Source of the DNA: Halichondria panicea
Lineage: Eukaryota > Porifera > Demospongiae > Suberitida > Halichondriidae
Assembly (NCBI RefSeq): GCF_963675165.1
Contig: NC_087388.1
Coordinates: 901,800-965,799, forward strand
DNA: 64,000 nt
Reading direction: 5' to 3'
Shown here: positions 39,801 through 50,400 of the stretch, piece after piece
Layout of the letters: every line of letters starts with the position of its first letter
Numbering within the stretch: the first letter of the stretch is position 1
Notes under the pieces: generated by a model
Seen by the model: the letters and a program-made list of their open reading frames with translations, nothing else
What the model was told of the DNA's origin: nothing
The model's database searches: none
Made by a program: the position numbers and the translations under genes

Positions 39801-41958
39801 AAGTTTGCATAATTTTGTTTGATGCTCGCACAATATTCTAGTAATACGGTAATCTTATGTAATAGATGCTTGTCTCTCTATGCAACAGGTGCTGTCAGCT
39901 TCGGGGACCCCGGACCAACAAGCCAGGTTCTCACGTATCCTGGGCACACCCATCTCTACCAATCCTGAGATTGAGGCTCTTCGTGGGAAGGAGAGGGATT
40001 GTGTCAAGCTGAGAGGTCTTCCCTTTGACTCCAAGCCTGACGATGTTCTGGCTTTCTTCGGAAGCTTGAAGGATGAAATAGCTTCCAAGGGCGTGCATAT
40101 GGTTCTCAATGCTAATGTGAGTTAACTCTTTTGTTACTCTGTGTCTAAATTAACCCTTTTTGCCCTCCAGAACAAGCCGACGGGAGACTGCTATGTACAG
40201 ATGAAGAGCGAAGACAGTGCTAAGAAAGCGTCCACCGACCTCAACAAAGAGTATATTGGGAGCAGATACATCGAAGTCTTCCAGGTAAGAATAGAATTGT
40301 GTCAATAATATTAACGTATTACTAGAATATTTTGCGAGTGAAAAACCTTTGCGAATGAGCCAAATCAGCAGAAAATTTGACCCTTTGCGATCTAACTATT
40401 GCATTTTGGCAAGGATCGTGTGTATTTACTAGATTTTGCAGATTTTATTGTTACGAATTGATTAACCATCGCAAAGTTTGCAAATGTTTGATGCTCGCAA
40501 AACATTCTAGTAATACGGTACAGTGTCTGCATTTACCCCACCCCTCTGTAGTGCTCTGGAGATGAGGTAGCAAGAGTGCTGATGGAGAAGAGCATTAGTG
40601 GTGGTTATCGTGGTGATCGTCGGCGTGGGGGAGGAGGAGCCAGAGGGGGAGGAGGTGGTTTTGGAGGAGGTGGTTTCGGTAGCAGTGGTGGTGCAAGTGG
40701 TGGTTTTAGTGGAGGCGCAAGTAGTGGTGGTTTCGGAAGAAGTGATAGAGGAGGTGATAGAGGCGGTGACCGAAGACGTAGGACAAGTGGGGGCTCTAAG
40801 TCGATTGTCAAGGCCAGAGGTCTCCCGTTCAAAGTTCAAGTACCGGAGGTGGTAGATTTCTTTGCCGATTATGATGTGAGTAAATATTGATCTTCGTCTC
40901 TATAATTATGCTGCTATAATTATAGCACGATCATTGTCAATATAGTTTCTTTGAGTATCTGAGTACCCTTACCGTATAGAGGGTAATTTTCGTTGGTGCA
41001 AATTTTCGAATAAACTACCAATATATATACAGCTCAGGATAGTGACGTTGAACCTATTGCGGTAGAATAGATATAGGATATACCACACCTAAGAGTAACC
41101 ACGGTAGCGGAGGATATATAGGGTGCATATCCTCCGAGTAGGTGTGGCATATCTGACTTATACCATGTGACCGCAGCACTATAAAAGGACCTCCCCCTAG
41201 CAACAATTCAATCACGATGCAGACTGCAAAAAAGAACAAGACTATGCTGGATTTTGCAGCCGTCAAAGAGCTAGTTGAGCAATATGTTGACTCCTACAGA
41301 TGCTCAAGAGCTTCCTTGGTCCAAGCGTTGATCATTCGACGTCCCTTACTGGAGTTGCAAGCTCTTCTTGGATAAAATGTATCTAAACCGCGCCCATAGA
41401 CCCATGGAAGCTTAGCCATCTTGTTGGAGAGCACCTTCCGTGTTTCTGCCGTCGCTTTGAGTCTTAGTACCGTCAAGCATGGCTCTTTTCTCTTTGCTTA
41501 CTTTCTTGAACAAATGAAAAAACTAAAAAAACAACTTGAAAAACTGTTCATGCCTGGGGCTGTATGCTAATATTCTATATATCCTATAGTTGTTGACCAA
41601 TGAGATCAATTTGTGGTGATGTAAGTGTGGTATAATTGTATGTTGCTCTACACGAAAATTTCCATCATACGAAAATTAACCCTCTCTACAGTACATTCTC
41701 TACAGTATGTTTTGTCCTATCTACATAGTCCATTGTATAGCTACTGGAAACCATGCATTTTGTTAATCCCCTGCCACGCCCCCCTTCATGCAGGTGGCTG
41801 AAAGTGATGTTGAGCTGCTGTACAGTCGTGATGGTCGTGCCCTAGGGATTGCTCTGGTTACCTTCTCTAGTCAGCAAGTGGCTGAGGATGCCATCCGGGA
41901 GAAGAATAAAATGTACCTGGGTTCGAGATATATTGAACTTTCCCTCAAATATGAATAG
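36840..41958 (+). CDS. ESRP: Epithelial splicing regulatory protein (ESRP / fusilli) homologue
   Basis: ESRPs bind GU-rich RNA and direct alternative splicing, in vertebrates towards epithelial isoforms. Thirteen exons: 36840-36965, 37625-37750, 38124-38334, 38409-38501, 38559-38619, 38767-38871, 38929-39061, 39122-39247, 39371-39586, 39889-40116, 40171-40284, 40552-40875 and 41794-41958, giving 675 residues. Residues 1-205 resemble the RNase H-like N-terminal domain of ESRP (LEHLVLLSIST, LRQFLHPEARA, IVTTLISEG). Quasi-RRMs follow at about 210-285 (LSLKGLPYQS), 315-390 (IRMTGLPYRATAEEIVDFFA) and 435-513 (VKLRGLPFDSKPDDVLAFFG). A Gly/Arg/Ser linker (about 525-590) precedes a fourth qRRM (VKARGLPFKVQVPEVVDFFA with SRYIEL). 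Vertebrate ESRPs have three qRRMs, so the fourth and the GR linker recall hnRNP F/H/GRSF1 relatives. Five introns carry inverted-repeat elements. Confidence 0.9.
37234..37423. mobile_element. MITE family D copy 1 (ESRP intron 1)
   Basis: 190 bp bounded by the palindromic CCTTAAGG on both sides. Terminal inverted repeat CCTTAAGGTGACATATTT. Inner phrases include TTTCGCAAAAAATTATACTG and AAACGCAAACAAATCTACCT. It is the reverse orientation of the copy at 52669-52873. Confidence 0.9.
37772..37963. mobile_element. Family C-related inverted-repeat element (ESRP intron 2)
   Basis: The left end AGCGGGTATATTTCGAGGG pairs with CCCTCGAAATATACCTGCT at the right, followed by ATACGGT. Inside, GTTCGCGGTTTTCGCTGA and its partner GCGAAAACCTCT make a second stem. 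The ends are a variant of the family C termini. Confidence 0.8.
39678..39850. mobile_element. MITE-like element, family B (ESRP intron 9)
   Basis: Starts ATTACTAGAATATTTTACTG and ends AATATTCTAGTAATACGGT. It shares TTCTGGCAAGGATCGTG with the copy at 40314. It ends only 38 bp before exon 10, so it lies across the likely branch-point region. Confidence 0.85.
40314..40520. mobile_element. MITE-like element, family B (ESRP intron 11)
   Basis: Best copy of the family: ACGTATTACTAGAATATTTT at the left and AAAACATTCTAGTAATACGG at the right. Interior GCGAATGAGCCAAATCAGC and TTTTGGCAAGGATCGTG. It ends 31 bp before exon 12. Confidence 0.9.
40971..41693. mobile_element. Large composite family C element (ESRP intron 12)
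   Basis: Outer ends ACCGTATAGAGGGTAATTTT and ACGAAAATTAACCCTCTCTA are inverted. Compared with the short copy at 1206-1382, extra sequence of about 540 bp starts after GATAGTGACGTTGAACCT. The extra part contains a two-tier hairpin (GATATACCACACCT at 41077-41090 with AGGTGTGGCATATC at 41140-41153, and GGAGGATAT with ATATCCTCC inside), then TATAAAAGG at about 41180 and a small ORF. Confidence 0.75.
41217..41375 (+). CDS. Small ORF (52 aa) inside the composite element
   Basis: ATG at 41217, about 37 bp after TATAAAAGG. The 52-residue product is basic at its start (MQTAKKNKTM) and mostly helical (AAVKELVEQYVD, SLVQALIIRRPLLELQALLG). I do not recognise it. An opposing ORF overlaps it at 41294-41476. 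It could be a remnant of a captured host gene or transposon protein, or chance. Confidence 0.3.
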   Translation: MQTAKKNKTMLDFAAVKELVEQYVDSYRCSRASLVQALIIRRPLLELQALLG

Positions 41959-42335
41959 TGCATAGTTGAAGTATAACAGATATGAAGTATTATGATATTT
42001 GTGTAGAAACATTGTTTATCGAACAACATTAATATTTTGCAGTGCATGCAAAAAACTTAATGGGATTAGTGCGCATGCGCAGTAAGCATAGTGAGGTCTG
42101 GGTTCAAGGGTCAGTCTCTTCTACATTTCTTTCTCTAATAAACAGTCGAGGTGTGTTGTGTCAGATAGCTATCTTAGGTTAGGTGTATTGCACAGAGTTT
42201 CCTGGGATCCTCCCTGGTAGTACAGCGCTGTGAGCAGCTTAAGAAAAGCCACAACAACCTACAGGCCGGGTTAATTCTGGCCAGGATCCTAAAAAAAGGT
42301 ATAGACAATCACATAATCTTTGTAGAGCTCTACAG

Positions 42336-42378
<43 letters not shown>

Positions 42379-42379
42379 C

Positions 42380-42419
<40 letters not shown>

Positions 42420-42445
42420 GTTCAGTTGTGGCGAGTAGTACTGGG
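41959..42445. other. Intergenic region ESRP to CK2 alpha, with two CA tracts
   Basis: ESRP 3' UTR and CK2 alpha promoter and 5' UTR. (CA)n occurs at about 42339-42374 and 42383-42417, the second ending 28 bp before the start codon. A CATGCGCAGT motif stands at 42073-42082. Confidence 0.5.
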
Positions 42446-43132
42446 ATGGCGGGCAGTGGTTCTACTGGGCCGTGGTCGAGGGTCTACGCTGACGTCAATG
42501 CTCACAAGTCCAGAGAGTACTGGGACTACGAGTCACATCCCATTGATTGGGGGTACGTGTGGGAGTGTCTCTGGAGGGGATCGGGGCAATCGATATATCA
42601 GTACTATCTTTATTCTCCAGGAACCAGGACAACTACCAGATTGTACAGAAGTTAGGACGTGGTAAATACAGTGAGGTGTTTGAAGCCATCAATGTCGTCA
42701 ATAACACAAAAGTGGTCATCAAGATACTCAAGGTACCTAGTGGCCATTATGACGACAGTGTCCGCGTATAGTAATACATGTACAGTTGTAGCTCTTAATT
42801 TGATTGTGGCTTTTAATGAGAACTCTTTATTGTTGCCTTATGTAATTACACAACTTATCCCCCCCCAAAGCCTGTCAAAAAGAAGAAGATCAAACGTGAG
42901 ATAAAGATCCTCGATAATCTTCGTGGGGGACCTAACATTATCACCCTCCTGGATGTTGTCAAGGACCCATGGGTAAGCCCCCCTATAATCAACACAGCTA
43001 ACGTGATTGAGTGTGATCTGTTCTGTTTCAGTCCCGGACTCCTGCACTTATCTTTGAGCACATCGACAACACAGACTTTAAGGTGAGAGAAAATATATGG
43101 ACACACGTCACACACACCACACACACACACTC

Positions 43133-43200
<68 letters not shown>

Positions 43201-43238
43201 ACACACACACACACCACACTCTACACACACACTCTACA

Positions 43239-43334
<96 letters not shown>

Positions 43335-43438
43335 ACACACCACACTCTACACACACACACCACACTCTACACACACACACACACACACCACACTCTACAC
43401 ACACACACCACACTCTACACACACACACACACACCACA

Positions 43439-43493
<55 letters not shown>

Positions 43494-43518
43494 ACACTCT
43501 ACACACACACACACCACA

Positions 43519-43557
<39 letters not shown>

Positions 43558-46186
43558 ACACTCTTCACACACACACACCACACTCTTCACACACACACAC
43601 ACCACACTCTTCACACACACACACCACACTCTTCACACACACACACACTACTAAGAATGGATAAGAGTGAGAGTTTTGAATTGATAACAGCATTTAACCT
43701 GCTCTTGACTCCACACACATACACACTTCACACACACACGCACACACACACACACACCACACACACACACACCACACACACACAGACGCTGTACCAGAAA
43801 CTAACAGACTACGACATTCGCTACTACTTGTACGAGCTCCTGCGGGCATTAGACTACTGCCACAGTATGGGCGTCATGCACAGAGACGTGAAGCCTCACA
43901 ACGTCATGATCGACCATCAGAACAGGAAGGTGTGTTCAACCAGTGTGTCAAGTTCTGATTTGGATGTAATTACCTGTGCGTGTTGCAGCAAGCTTGTACC
44001 ATGTTGTGGTGTTCTAGACTGTTTAGGAACATTACTGTAGTGTCACCTGTACAGTTGTTGTGTGGCTGTGTAGATACCATCTTTGCTCCCACCCATACAT
44101 AGCTGCGACTTATTGACTGGGGCCTTGCCGAGTTCTACCATCCAGGACAAGAGTATAATGTCAGAGTAGCCTCTCGTTACTTCAAAGGCCCTGAGTTACT
44201 AGTAGACTATCAGGAGTATGACTACTCTCTGGACATGTGGAGCTTTGGATGTATGCTTGCCAGCATGGTGAGTGGGCGGGGTGAAGTCACTGTTGTGTGT
44301 GTACTGTTATAAGTCATTTCACAGTTATTAGCTGGTGGGTATGTGTGCAGTATCGTGTTCGTTTTAATTACAGCACCTCTAAAAAATAAGCATTTGCAAA
44401 CTATGCATTAAAAAACAAATAATTTATATGCTACGTATTGTATTACTAGAATGTCTTGTGAGCATCAAACTTTGCTAGCGTTGATCACTTCGCAAAAATA
44501 AAATCACAAAACTTAAAAACTATTACTGGTAATGACACACGATCCTTGCCAAAACGCAATAGTTAGATCGCAAAGGGTCAACTTTTCTGCTGATTTGGCT
44601 AATTCGTAAAGGTTTTTCACCAGCAAGTAATACGATACAACGAAATATGCAAGTTTCGTATAATTAGAGTGGTGCTGTAGTTTGAACAAAAACAGTACCG
44701 TATAGCGGGTAATTTTCGTGGGATAAAAAAATTCGTTCAACTCGAGAAACGGTGGTTTTCGTGAGTAAACATTTCATTTAGTCTCGTTGCCTGCCTGCAT
44801 TCCTACGTTCCGGTAAGCCACGCCTACGTTAAAATTTCGTGGAGGTCAGCTTGCCCACAAAAATAACCCCCACGAAAATTACCCGCTATACGGTAGTGAG
44901 TTACTGTGTGTATACAGCTTGACAGTGACATCATTATGTGATCCTGTGTTGACTGCTCTCATTTCCCTGACACAGATATTCAAGAAAGAGCCTTTCTTTC
45001 ACGGCCATGATAACTATGACCAGTTGGTGAGGATCGCCAAGGTGTTAGGAACGGAGGAGTTGTACGACTATATCGACCGGTACAAGATTGACCCAGATCC
45101 TCGCTATCAGGACACACTCATGAGGTCAGTGTAACAACTATGTACATGTACATGTACATGTAGCTGTTGTCGTGGGCATGGTAGCCCTAGGTCTTACAAC
45201 TGGCAGCTTGTGTTGTTCCTAGCCTACAGTCTAACCTGCTACATTCAATCAATTTCATATACTCCTGGGATTATAACAGTCTGTTCTCTTGCCCCCCCCT
45301 CCCCCCTCCCCCTCCCTCCACCTGATAGACATTCTCGCAAACGTTGGGAGAAGTTTGTACACAGTGAGAACCAGCACCTAGTGAGTAGGGAGGCTCTGGA
45401 CTTGTTGGACAAGCTGCTACGTTACGACCATCGAGAGAGACTGTCAGCAAAGGAGGCCATGGACCATCCTTACTTCTGTGAGTATGTGTACAGTCAGTAC
45501 TTGTTGAGTGCCTAGCTTCCTGTGCTGGTGCTGATGACTATATGTTGGTGATTGCTCCCTCTAGACTAAAGTCTGTGCGGACTTATTTCCCTGTAGAGTT
45601 GTATATCATATTATACCACTTCCATACTGTATGACCTTTTAGTTACCACTTCCAGTTAGTGTGTGTTTCAGTGGTGTTCTGCCACTCTATATACCATTTC
45701 ATGGCCTAGACTTTCTATGTGCTACTATTGTGTGTGTGTGTGCCCCCCCCCCCCACCCCCCTGTGTATATACACGCCAGTTCTAAGTGTAGTATAGTGTT
45801 ATGTAACTAAAATAAAAATGGTCATATAATTACCTGGGAAAGAGGATGATTTGTGGAACTCACATTGAATGCTTAGACTCTTAGACTCTATAAATTGAAA
45901 AAGTGAAGTGTGTCAATATTTTTGTATGGGGCCAGCTCACCGTTATATAACTCAGTGATTGTGTGTGTGCATTCGTGTACTGTGTGGTCCCCCCTTCACT
46001 TGTACACACCAGTTCTAACAGCCGTTCCCCCACCCCCTCACAGATCCTGTGCTAAAGGAGGCCACAGCCAATGCTAGTGGAGTTGCCACGCCCCTTCCTG
46101 TGGGTGCAAGTGCCACTGCCCCCGTCCTCCCACCACCTGACGAGAAGCAAGAGACAACAGCTGCTCCCAACGGAGCCTCACAATGA
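42446..46186 (+). CDS. CSNK2A1: Casein kinase 2 catalytic alpha subunit
   Basis: CK2 alpha is a constitutively active Ser/Thr kinase of nucleus and cytoplasm. Nine exons: 42446-42552, 42621-42732, 42871-42972, 43032-43082, 43786-43929, 44103-44267, 44976-45124, 45329-45477 and 46044-46186, giving 373 residues. Hallmarks: [20 protein letters not shown] at the N-terminus, glycine loop [30 protein letters not shown] (the basic cluster special to CK2), [10 protein letters not shown], the DWG variant of DFG (LIDWGLAEF) and [10 protein letters not shown]. The human protein differs by few residues in the core. The C-terminal tail of Pro, Ala and Ser is divergent, as usual. The ATG at 42446 is chosen because it opens MAGSG before the conserved RVYADV. 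Intron 4 is almost pure CA-type repeat, and intron 6 holds two MITEs. Confidence 0.97.
43110..43785. repeat. CA-type satellite filling CK2 alpha intron 4
   Basis: Roughly 550 bp of (CA)n broken at irregular intervals by CACTCTACA or CACTCTTCA, then a unique stretch, then a second CA block that ends CACACAG at exon 5 (43786). Long His/Thr and Cys/Val reading frames here are artefacts. Confidence 0.95.
44436..44637. mobile_element. MITE-like element, family B (CK2 alpha intron 6)
   Basis: Starts GTATTGTATTACTAGAATG and ends CAGCAAGTAATACGATAC. The interior carries GATCCTTGCCAAAACGCAAT and GATCGCAAAGGGTCAA, the reverse orientation relative to 40314. Confidence 0.85.
44697..44894. mobile_element. 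MITE family C, intact short copy (CK2 alpha intron 6)
   Basis: 198 bp. The terminal inverted repeat of 22 bp begins ACCGTATAGCGGGTAATTTT and is perfect at the other end. The interior has TTTTCGTGAGTAAACATTTC and AAATTTCGTGGAGGTCAGC. It lies 60 bp from the family B copy in the same intron. Confidence 0.92.
45478..46043. other. CK2 alpha last intron
   Basis: 566 bp. It includes AATAAAAATGG at about 45811, which could serve as an alternative poly(A) signal. No other feature was recognised. Confidence 0.4.
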
Positions 46187-46351
46187 GAACATTGCACTCT
46201 CCACATTTGATGTATTTATTATCTCTAACTGTGATTTTAGGTTGTGCATTATTTGTATTATTTTCTGTGAATTGCACTACTACTGCTACAACATGTATTC
46301 TAATTATTATCATTGTCAACTACAAAAACAATAGTTTAGCACATAATATAA

Positions 46352-46410
46352 CCTCGATTCCAGGCCGCATTAAATAGGTACCGGTATTTTAATGCGGCCT
46401 GGAATCGAGG
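46352..46410. repeat. Perfect foldback, 23-bp arms (family E)
   Basis: The arm CCTCGATTCCAGGCCGCATT (plus AAA) at 46352-46374 has an exact complement at 46388-46410. The loop TAGGTACCGGTAT is 13 nt. It lies in the convergent spacer between CK2 alpha and MRPL4. Decayed relatives are at 60684-60740 and about 13975-14044. Confidence 0.9.
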
Positions 46411-46498
46411 CTAATATATAATGTTCCTTATATAAAACTAACAAATGTAGGACTGGTACAGCTGTACTTATATATGATTGTACTGCATAAATATAGCA

Positions 46499-47332
46499 CT
46501 AATCCACAGAGTCCTCTAATACATTATCAAAAGGTTCACAGAAGTCCATTGTTAATCTTTGCTCGATCATTCGTACAGCTCCTACTGACAGGACCAGCGT
46601 CTCCCTTGACAACACACTGTACACATTCAGCCCAATGCTTGGTAGAACATCGACTTTCTCAAGGTTCTGAGTCGCCATGCAAAGGTCAGAGTTCACATCA
46701 CCCCCATCCACGAGCAGAACAGACGTCCAATCACGTGTAGCCATCATTTCAACAAAATCCCGTGTCTTGTGACTATCACATGACAGAGCATCGACAATCT
46801 GCAGGTCTCCCTGAGCATACTTTATTGAGAGTGCAGACCGAAGGCCAAGTTTTCGGACCTTTTTAGGGAGAGTATACTCATACGAAACTGGACCCCTCGG
46901 ACCGTGGACAACGCCCCCTCCAACATAATGGGGCGCTCGAATGCTACCTTGTCTTGCTCGTCCAGAGCCTTTTTGCTGACGAGGCTTTCTTCCACCACCA
47001 CGTACTTCACCACGATCTTTGACCTTTGCCGTCCCGGCTCGTTTCTTTGCCAGCTGCCAGACCACCACCCTTTGGAGGATATCCACTCTAGGGCGGCTAC
47101 CAAACACTCTTGGGTCAAGATCTATGATCCCAAGTTTATCTCCAGAGTTGAAGGAGCGGATCCAAGCTTGAGTGGGGGGAGGCGAGTAATGGAGGAGGGG
47201 CGTCCTCTCGAGGTCTTCTTGGAGAGGCTGCGCTGATAGAGCTCGAGTGATTGTGTAGCATGAAGAGTTGAGGTCCTTCTTGAACGTGTGGAGTGCTCTC
47301 AGAGCGAACAATCTTGACAGAATCTTAGCCAT
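46499..47332 (-). CDS. MRPL4: Mitochondrial ribosomal protein L4 (uL4m)
   Basis: A single exon encodes 277 residues. The N-terminus (MAKILSRLFALRALHTF) is basic and amphipathic, as for mitochondrial import. The uL4 core shows the signature RGGGRKPRQQKGSGRARQGS followed by VHGPRGPVSYEYTLPKKVRK, the loop that lines the exit tunnel. LRSALSIKYAQGDLQIVD and a C-terminal alpha/beta region follow. It is intronless, like UBE2T. It is divergent from EDC4, 138 bp apart. Confidence 0.96.
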   Translation of the reverse strand: MAKILSRLFALRALHTFKKDLNSSCYTITRALSAQPLQEDLERTPLLHYSPPPTQAWIRSFNSGDKLGIIDLDPRVFGSRPRVDILQRVVVWQLAKKRAGTAKVKDRGEVRGGGRKPRQQKGSGRARQGSIRAPHYVGGGVVHGPRGPVSYEYTLPKKVRKLGLRSALSIKYAQGDLQIVDALSCDSHKTRDFVEMMATRDWTSVLLVDGGDVNSDLCMATQNLEKVDVLPSIGLNVYSVLSRETLVLSVGAVRMIEQRLTMDFCEPFDNVLEDSVD

Positions 47333-47470
47333 TTCTTATCTTCTTTGCAGCTAGCCGGCCGCCACGTGTCGGTTTTGGAAATGAGCCACGCCCCCCACTT
47401 TTTTGTTGCAATGTGAGCCACGCCCCTTATTTTGCATTTGCGAGCCACACCCCCTATGTTGCAACACCAC
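47333..47470. promoter_or_regulatory. Divergent promoter region MRPL4 / EDC4
   Basis: 138 bp between start codons. Three near copies of GAGCCACGCCCC or GAGCCACACCCC occur at about 47381, 47413 and 47442, GC-box-like direct repeats spaced about 30 bp, plausible Sp/KLF sites. Confidence 0.5.
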
Positions 47471-50400
47471 ATGGCTGATCAAGAGATTAAAGAAGACGAG
47501 CTAGAACATGAGAAAACAATCATGAGTGGCCTTCTAATGACTGAAGAGGTAGCAGAACCTGTCTCCCAACAAGTGTGAGCTGTGACCATACCATCAATGT
47601 TCACACCCACACAATGTACATTGCCTGTAAACCCCTGCAGAGTGTTGAATGGGAGAGAGACACCATTCACGATACATGGCTACAGCGTCGACATCCATCC
47701 AAGCCCTGCTTCTAGTCTAGACTCTGGGGCAGCTGGAAGTAGCAAGGTACGATCACACACACACATTTGATGGCCTCCCCTCCCAATTGGTTCCACTCCA
47801 CTAAATACACAACTAATTTAAACTCCCCCCCCCCCACATACGTACAGGTTCAGATCACAACAATAACCAATCAAAACTGGCAGCTGCCGAAAAGTCGAGG
47901 GACCATCGTCGCTAGCAACGACCAGTACCTGGCGTACGTGCTTGAGGGGAAGAGTGGCTATGTCCTGCGCGTACTTCAACCAGAGACGAGCAATAGAGCT
48001 CTTCTCAAAGGTTTCGTGGGTGGTGTGTTGGACGTGGCGTTTGCTCACCGCGGATCTAGTCTACTGGCTGCTGTGGACGAGGGCGGTAACGTGTACGTGT
48101 GGGACTTGAGCAGAGTCGAGGAGATCACCAAGGCTCCCACGTATCCTATGACAATGTTATTTTATATACAGCGCCTTTCGAGGAGCATAATTTTCAACCT
48201 CGAAACTTAAAAATGTGGTTTACTTTCAGTACGTAGATACATGTACTTTATTATGTAGTTTTATTATGAAGTGAGTGTTCGCACATTTCTCTTTCTCTAT
48301 TTAATGTAGAGAGGTTTAACATGTAATTCCCACAGTCATTGTCATGATTAATTATTGGCCTTGACCCCCACCTTCCTCTCAGTGATGCACTGTGTGTGGT
48401 CTTACAGCGAGGCTACGAGTCAGATAATACCCCCCACAGACTAGTGTGGAGCCCCCACGTGGGGGTCGAGGAGGGGGAGGAGTGTCTGGTCGTCTCTCAC
48501 GCCTTAGATGTGGAGATCATTGACGTCCGTGCTGTCATAGCCACTGTGCCCTCAGGCATGAAGATAGCCAGCAATAAACTGGAGAAGGGCATCACGACAT
48601 TGCCAGCAGTACATTCTCTGGTAAGCGGCCATAGCAACATTTGTAGCTCTGGAGTAAATCCATCATACCCTTCCCCCTATGCTTAGGATGTAACTGACTT
48701 GTCCTTGTCCCCTGATGGGCAAGTGCTGGCCACCTGTGGAGAAGATGGGCTCCTCAAATTCTGGAGTCTCTCAGAGAAACGCTGTCTGCACGAGCTCAAC
48801 CCTCACCAAGGTGATGAACTAGCCTTTGGATTTGCTTATACATGTACTTACAGCACATTTAGATAGAGTTCCCCAGAAATGGCAAATGTGGGTCTAATGT
48901 TGGCAAAACTGTGACATTGCTAATGTGTATACAACATGTAGATCTATTGACATAATTATGATCTACACACATGCAGCAAAATGTCCATTTGGCCTATTTG
49001 AGATCTAGATCGATAAGATGAGTTTTAATTCAACCAGTAAAGTCAGTGTTAGGATCTGCCACTGTGTTAGGGTTTAGCTATGTTAACAAAAGGCTTCATG
49101 TTAGATTCCAGACCATAACTTGTTGAAACCTCCAACACTTGTGCATCGACACCTGTGACAGACTCAGTATTACAAACTCTTCGCTTTTGTTCCATCACAA
49201 ATGAACTACGATCACTGTCGTAGAGACTCTCCGAAACAGGATGAGTACCAATGAAGGACGACTGATATTGTTTTAATAGCAAATACTGAAAGGATATTGA
49301 AGTTAGTCCGAATAGATCATGGTAGTAAGTAGTAATACACTCTTCCAGCAAATGTCGATCGATCATTCGAAAGTATTTGTACATCGGATCTATTTTGAAG
49401 GCAACTTTACAGTTCTTACAGCTCAATAACTCTGTTCTTCCATGTTCAATGTATGAGTAAACGTAATGTCGGATTTCCCCTAGTATTGCTATTTGCAACT
49501 CAGAACAATTGTTGAGAATTCCTACAAAGTTTTGAAGCTGGACTAGCTTAAACCACTGAAACTGTTCCGAGTGAATCTTAATAGTTTGCACAGCTGAGCA
49601 CGATTCAGACACCTGTTCTGATCCTGATAGAAGAGTCACACTTGGCTGCTTCATAAATGCTACAAATTCAGTACTTGTCATAGCTCTTGAGAATTGTAGT
49701 AAGAACTTTTTTACTAACTTCCGAACCTCTGTATTATGGATTAATGATGATGTCTTCCCTGATAATGTTTCTAACTCTTCGAAACTTACATTCTCACTGA
49801 GCTAAGTACACTATACATGTACATGTAGCACTATCACAGAGCTGCGATTTGAAATTGGACATTTCCATCCATTTTAACAAAGCAAAGGCCAGCAGCCTTG
49901 CGTCTGTTCCCAGAATTCAGTTGTTTTGGTAGCTACTTTTGAAAGCCCGTAATTTGTGTTCAGTATAGCACTATCAATTGGCTACCTTACACAAAATTAA
50001 TTATAGACCATCAAAGTTAGCTCAGAAAAACACCCAATGACATGATAATCACGCTTTTTTTTTTTTAATGGATACGTTTCATTGTACTCTCTTCCACAGG
50101 TCGTCTTGTCACCAGACTGATATTCTGTGACAACCACATCTCACAAGACCCTTCCAACCAGTTCTGGCGGTTCCTCCTCACTGTCTCGGGCACTGAGCTC
50201 AAGCTGTGGTGCACTGTGTCTTGGAAGTGTCTTCAGACCATCCGATTCTGTACAACTCCCTCTGGGTCTACCCCACACATACTGTTGAACCTTGACCTCT
50301 CAGCTTCATACCTTGTGGTCACTGATGCCATGCGAGCAGTAAGTAACCTTTGACCCCTACTCTGAACATAATATAACCAATTGCAGGCAGTGTATGTGAT

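Noticed and set aside
40598-40855. Valine/glutamate-rich or proline-rich ORFs over 40598-40855
   Set aside because: Shadow frames of the Gly/Arg linker of ESRP.
40971-41693. Viral or retroviral insertion
   Set aside because: No reverse transcriptase, integrase, capsid or LTR features; the inverted ends fit a DNA-type element.
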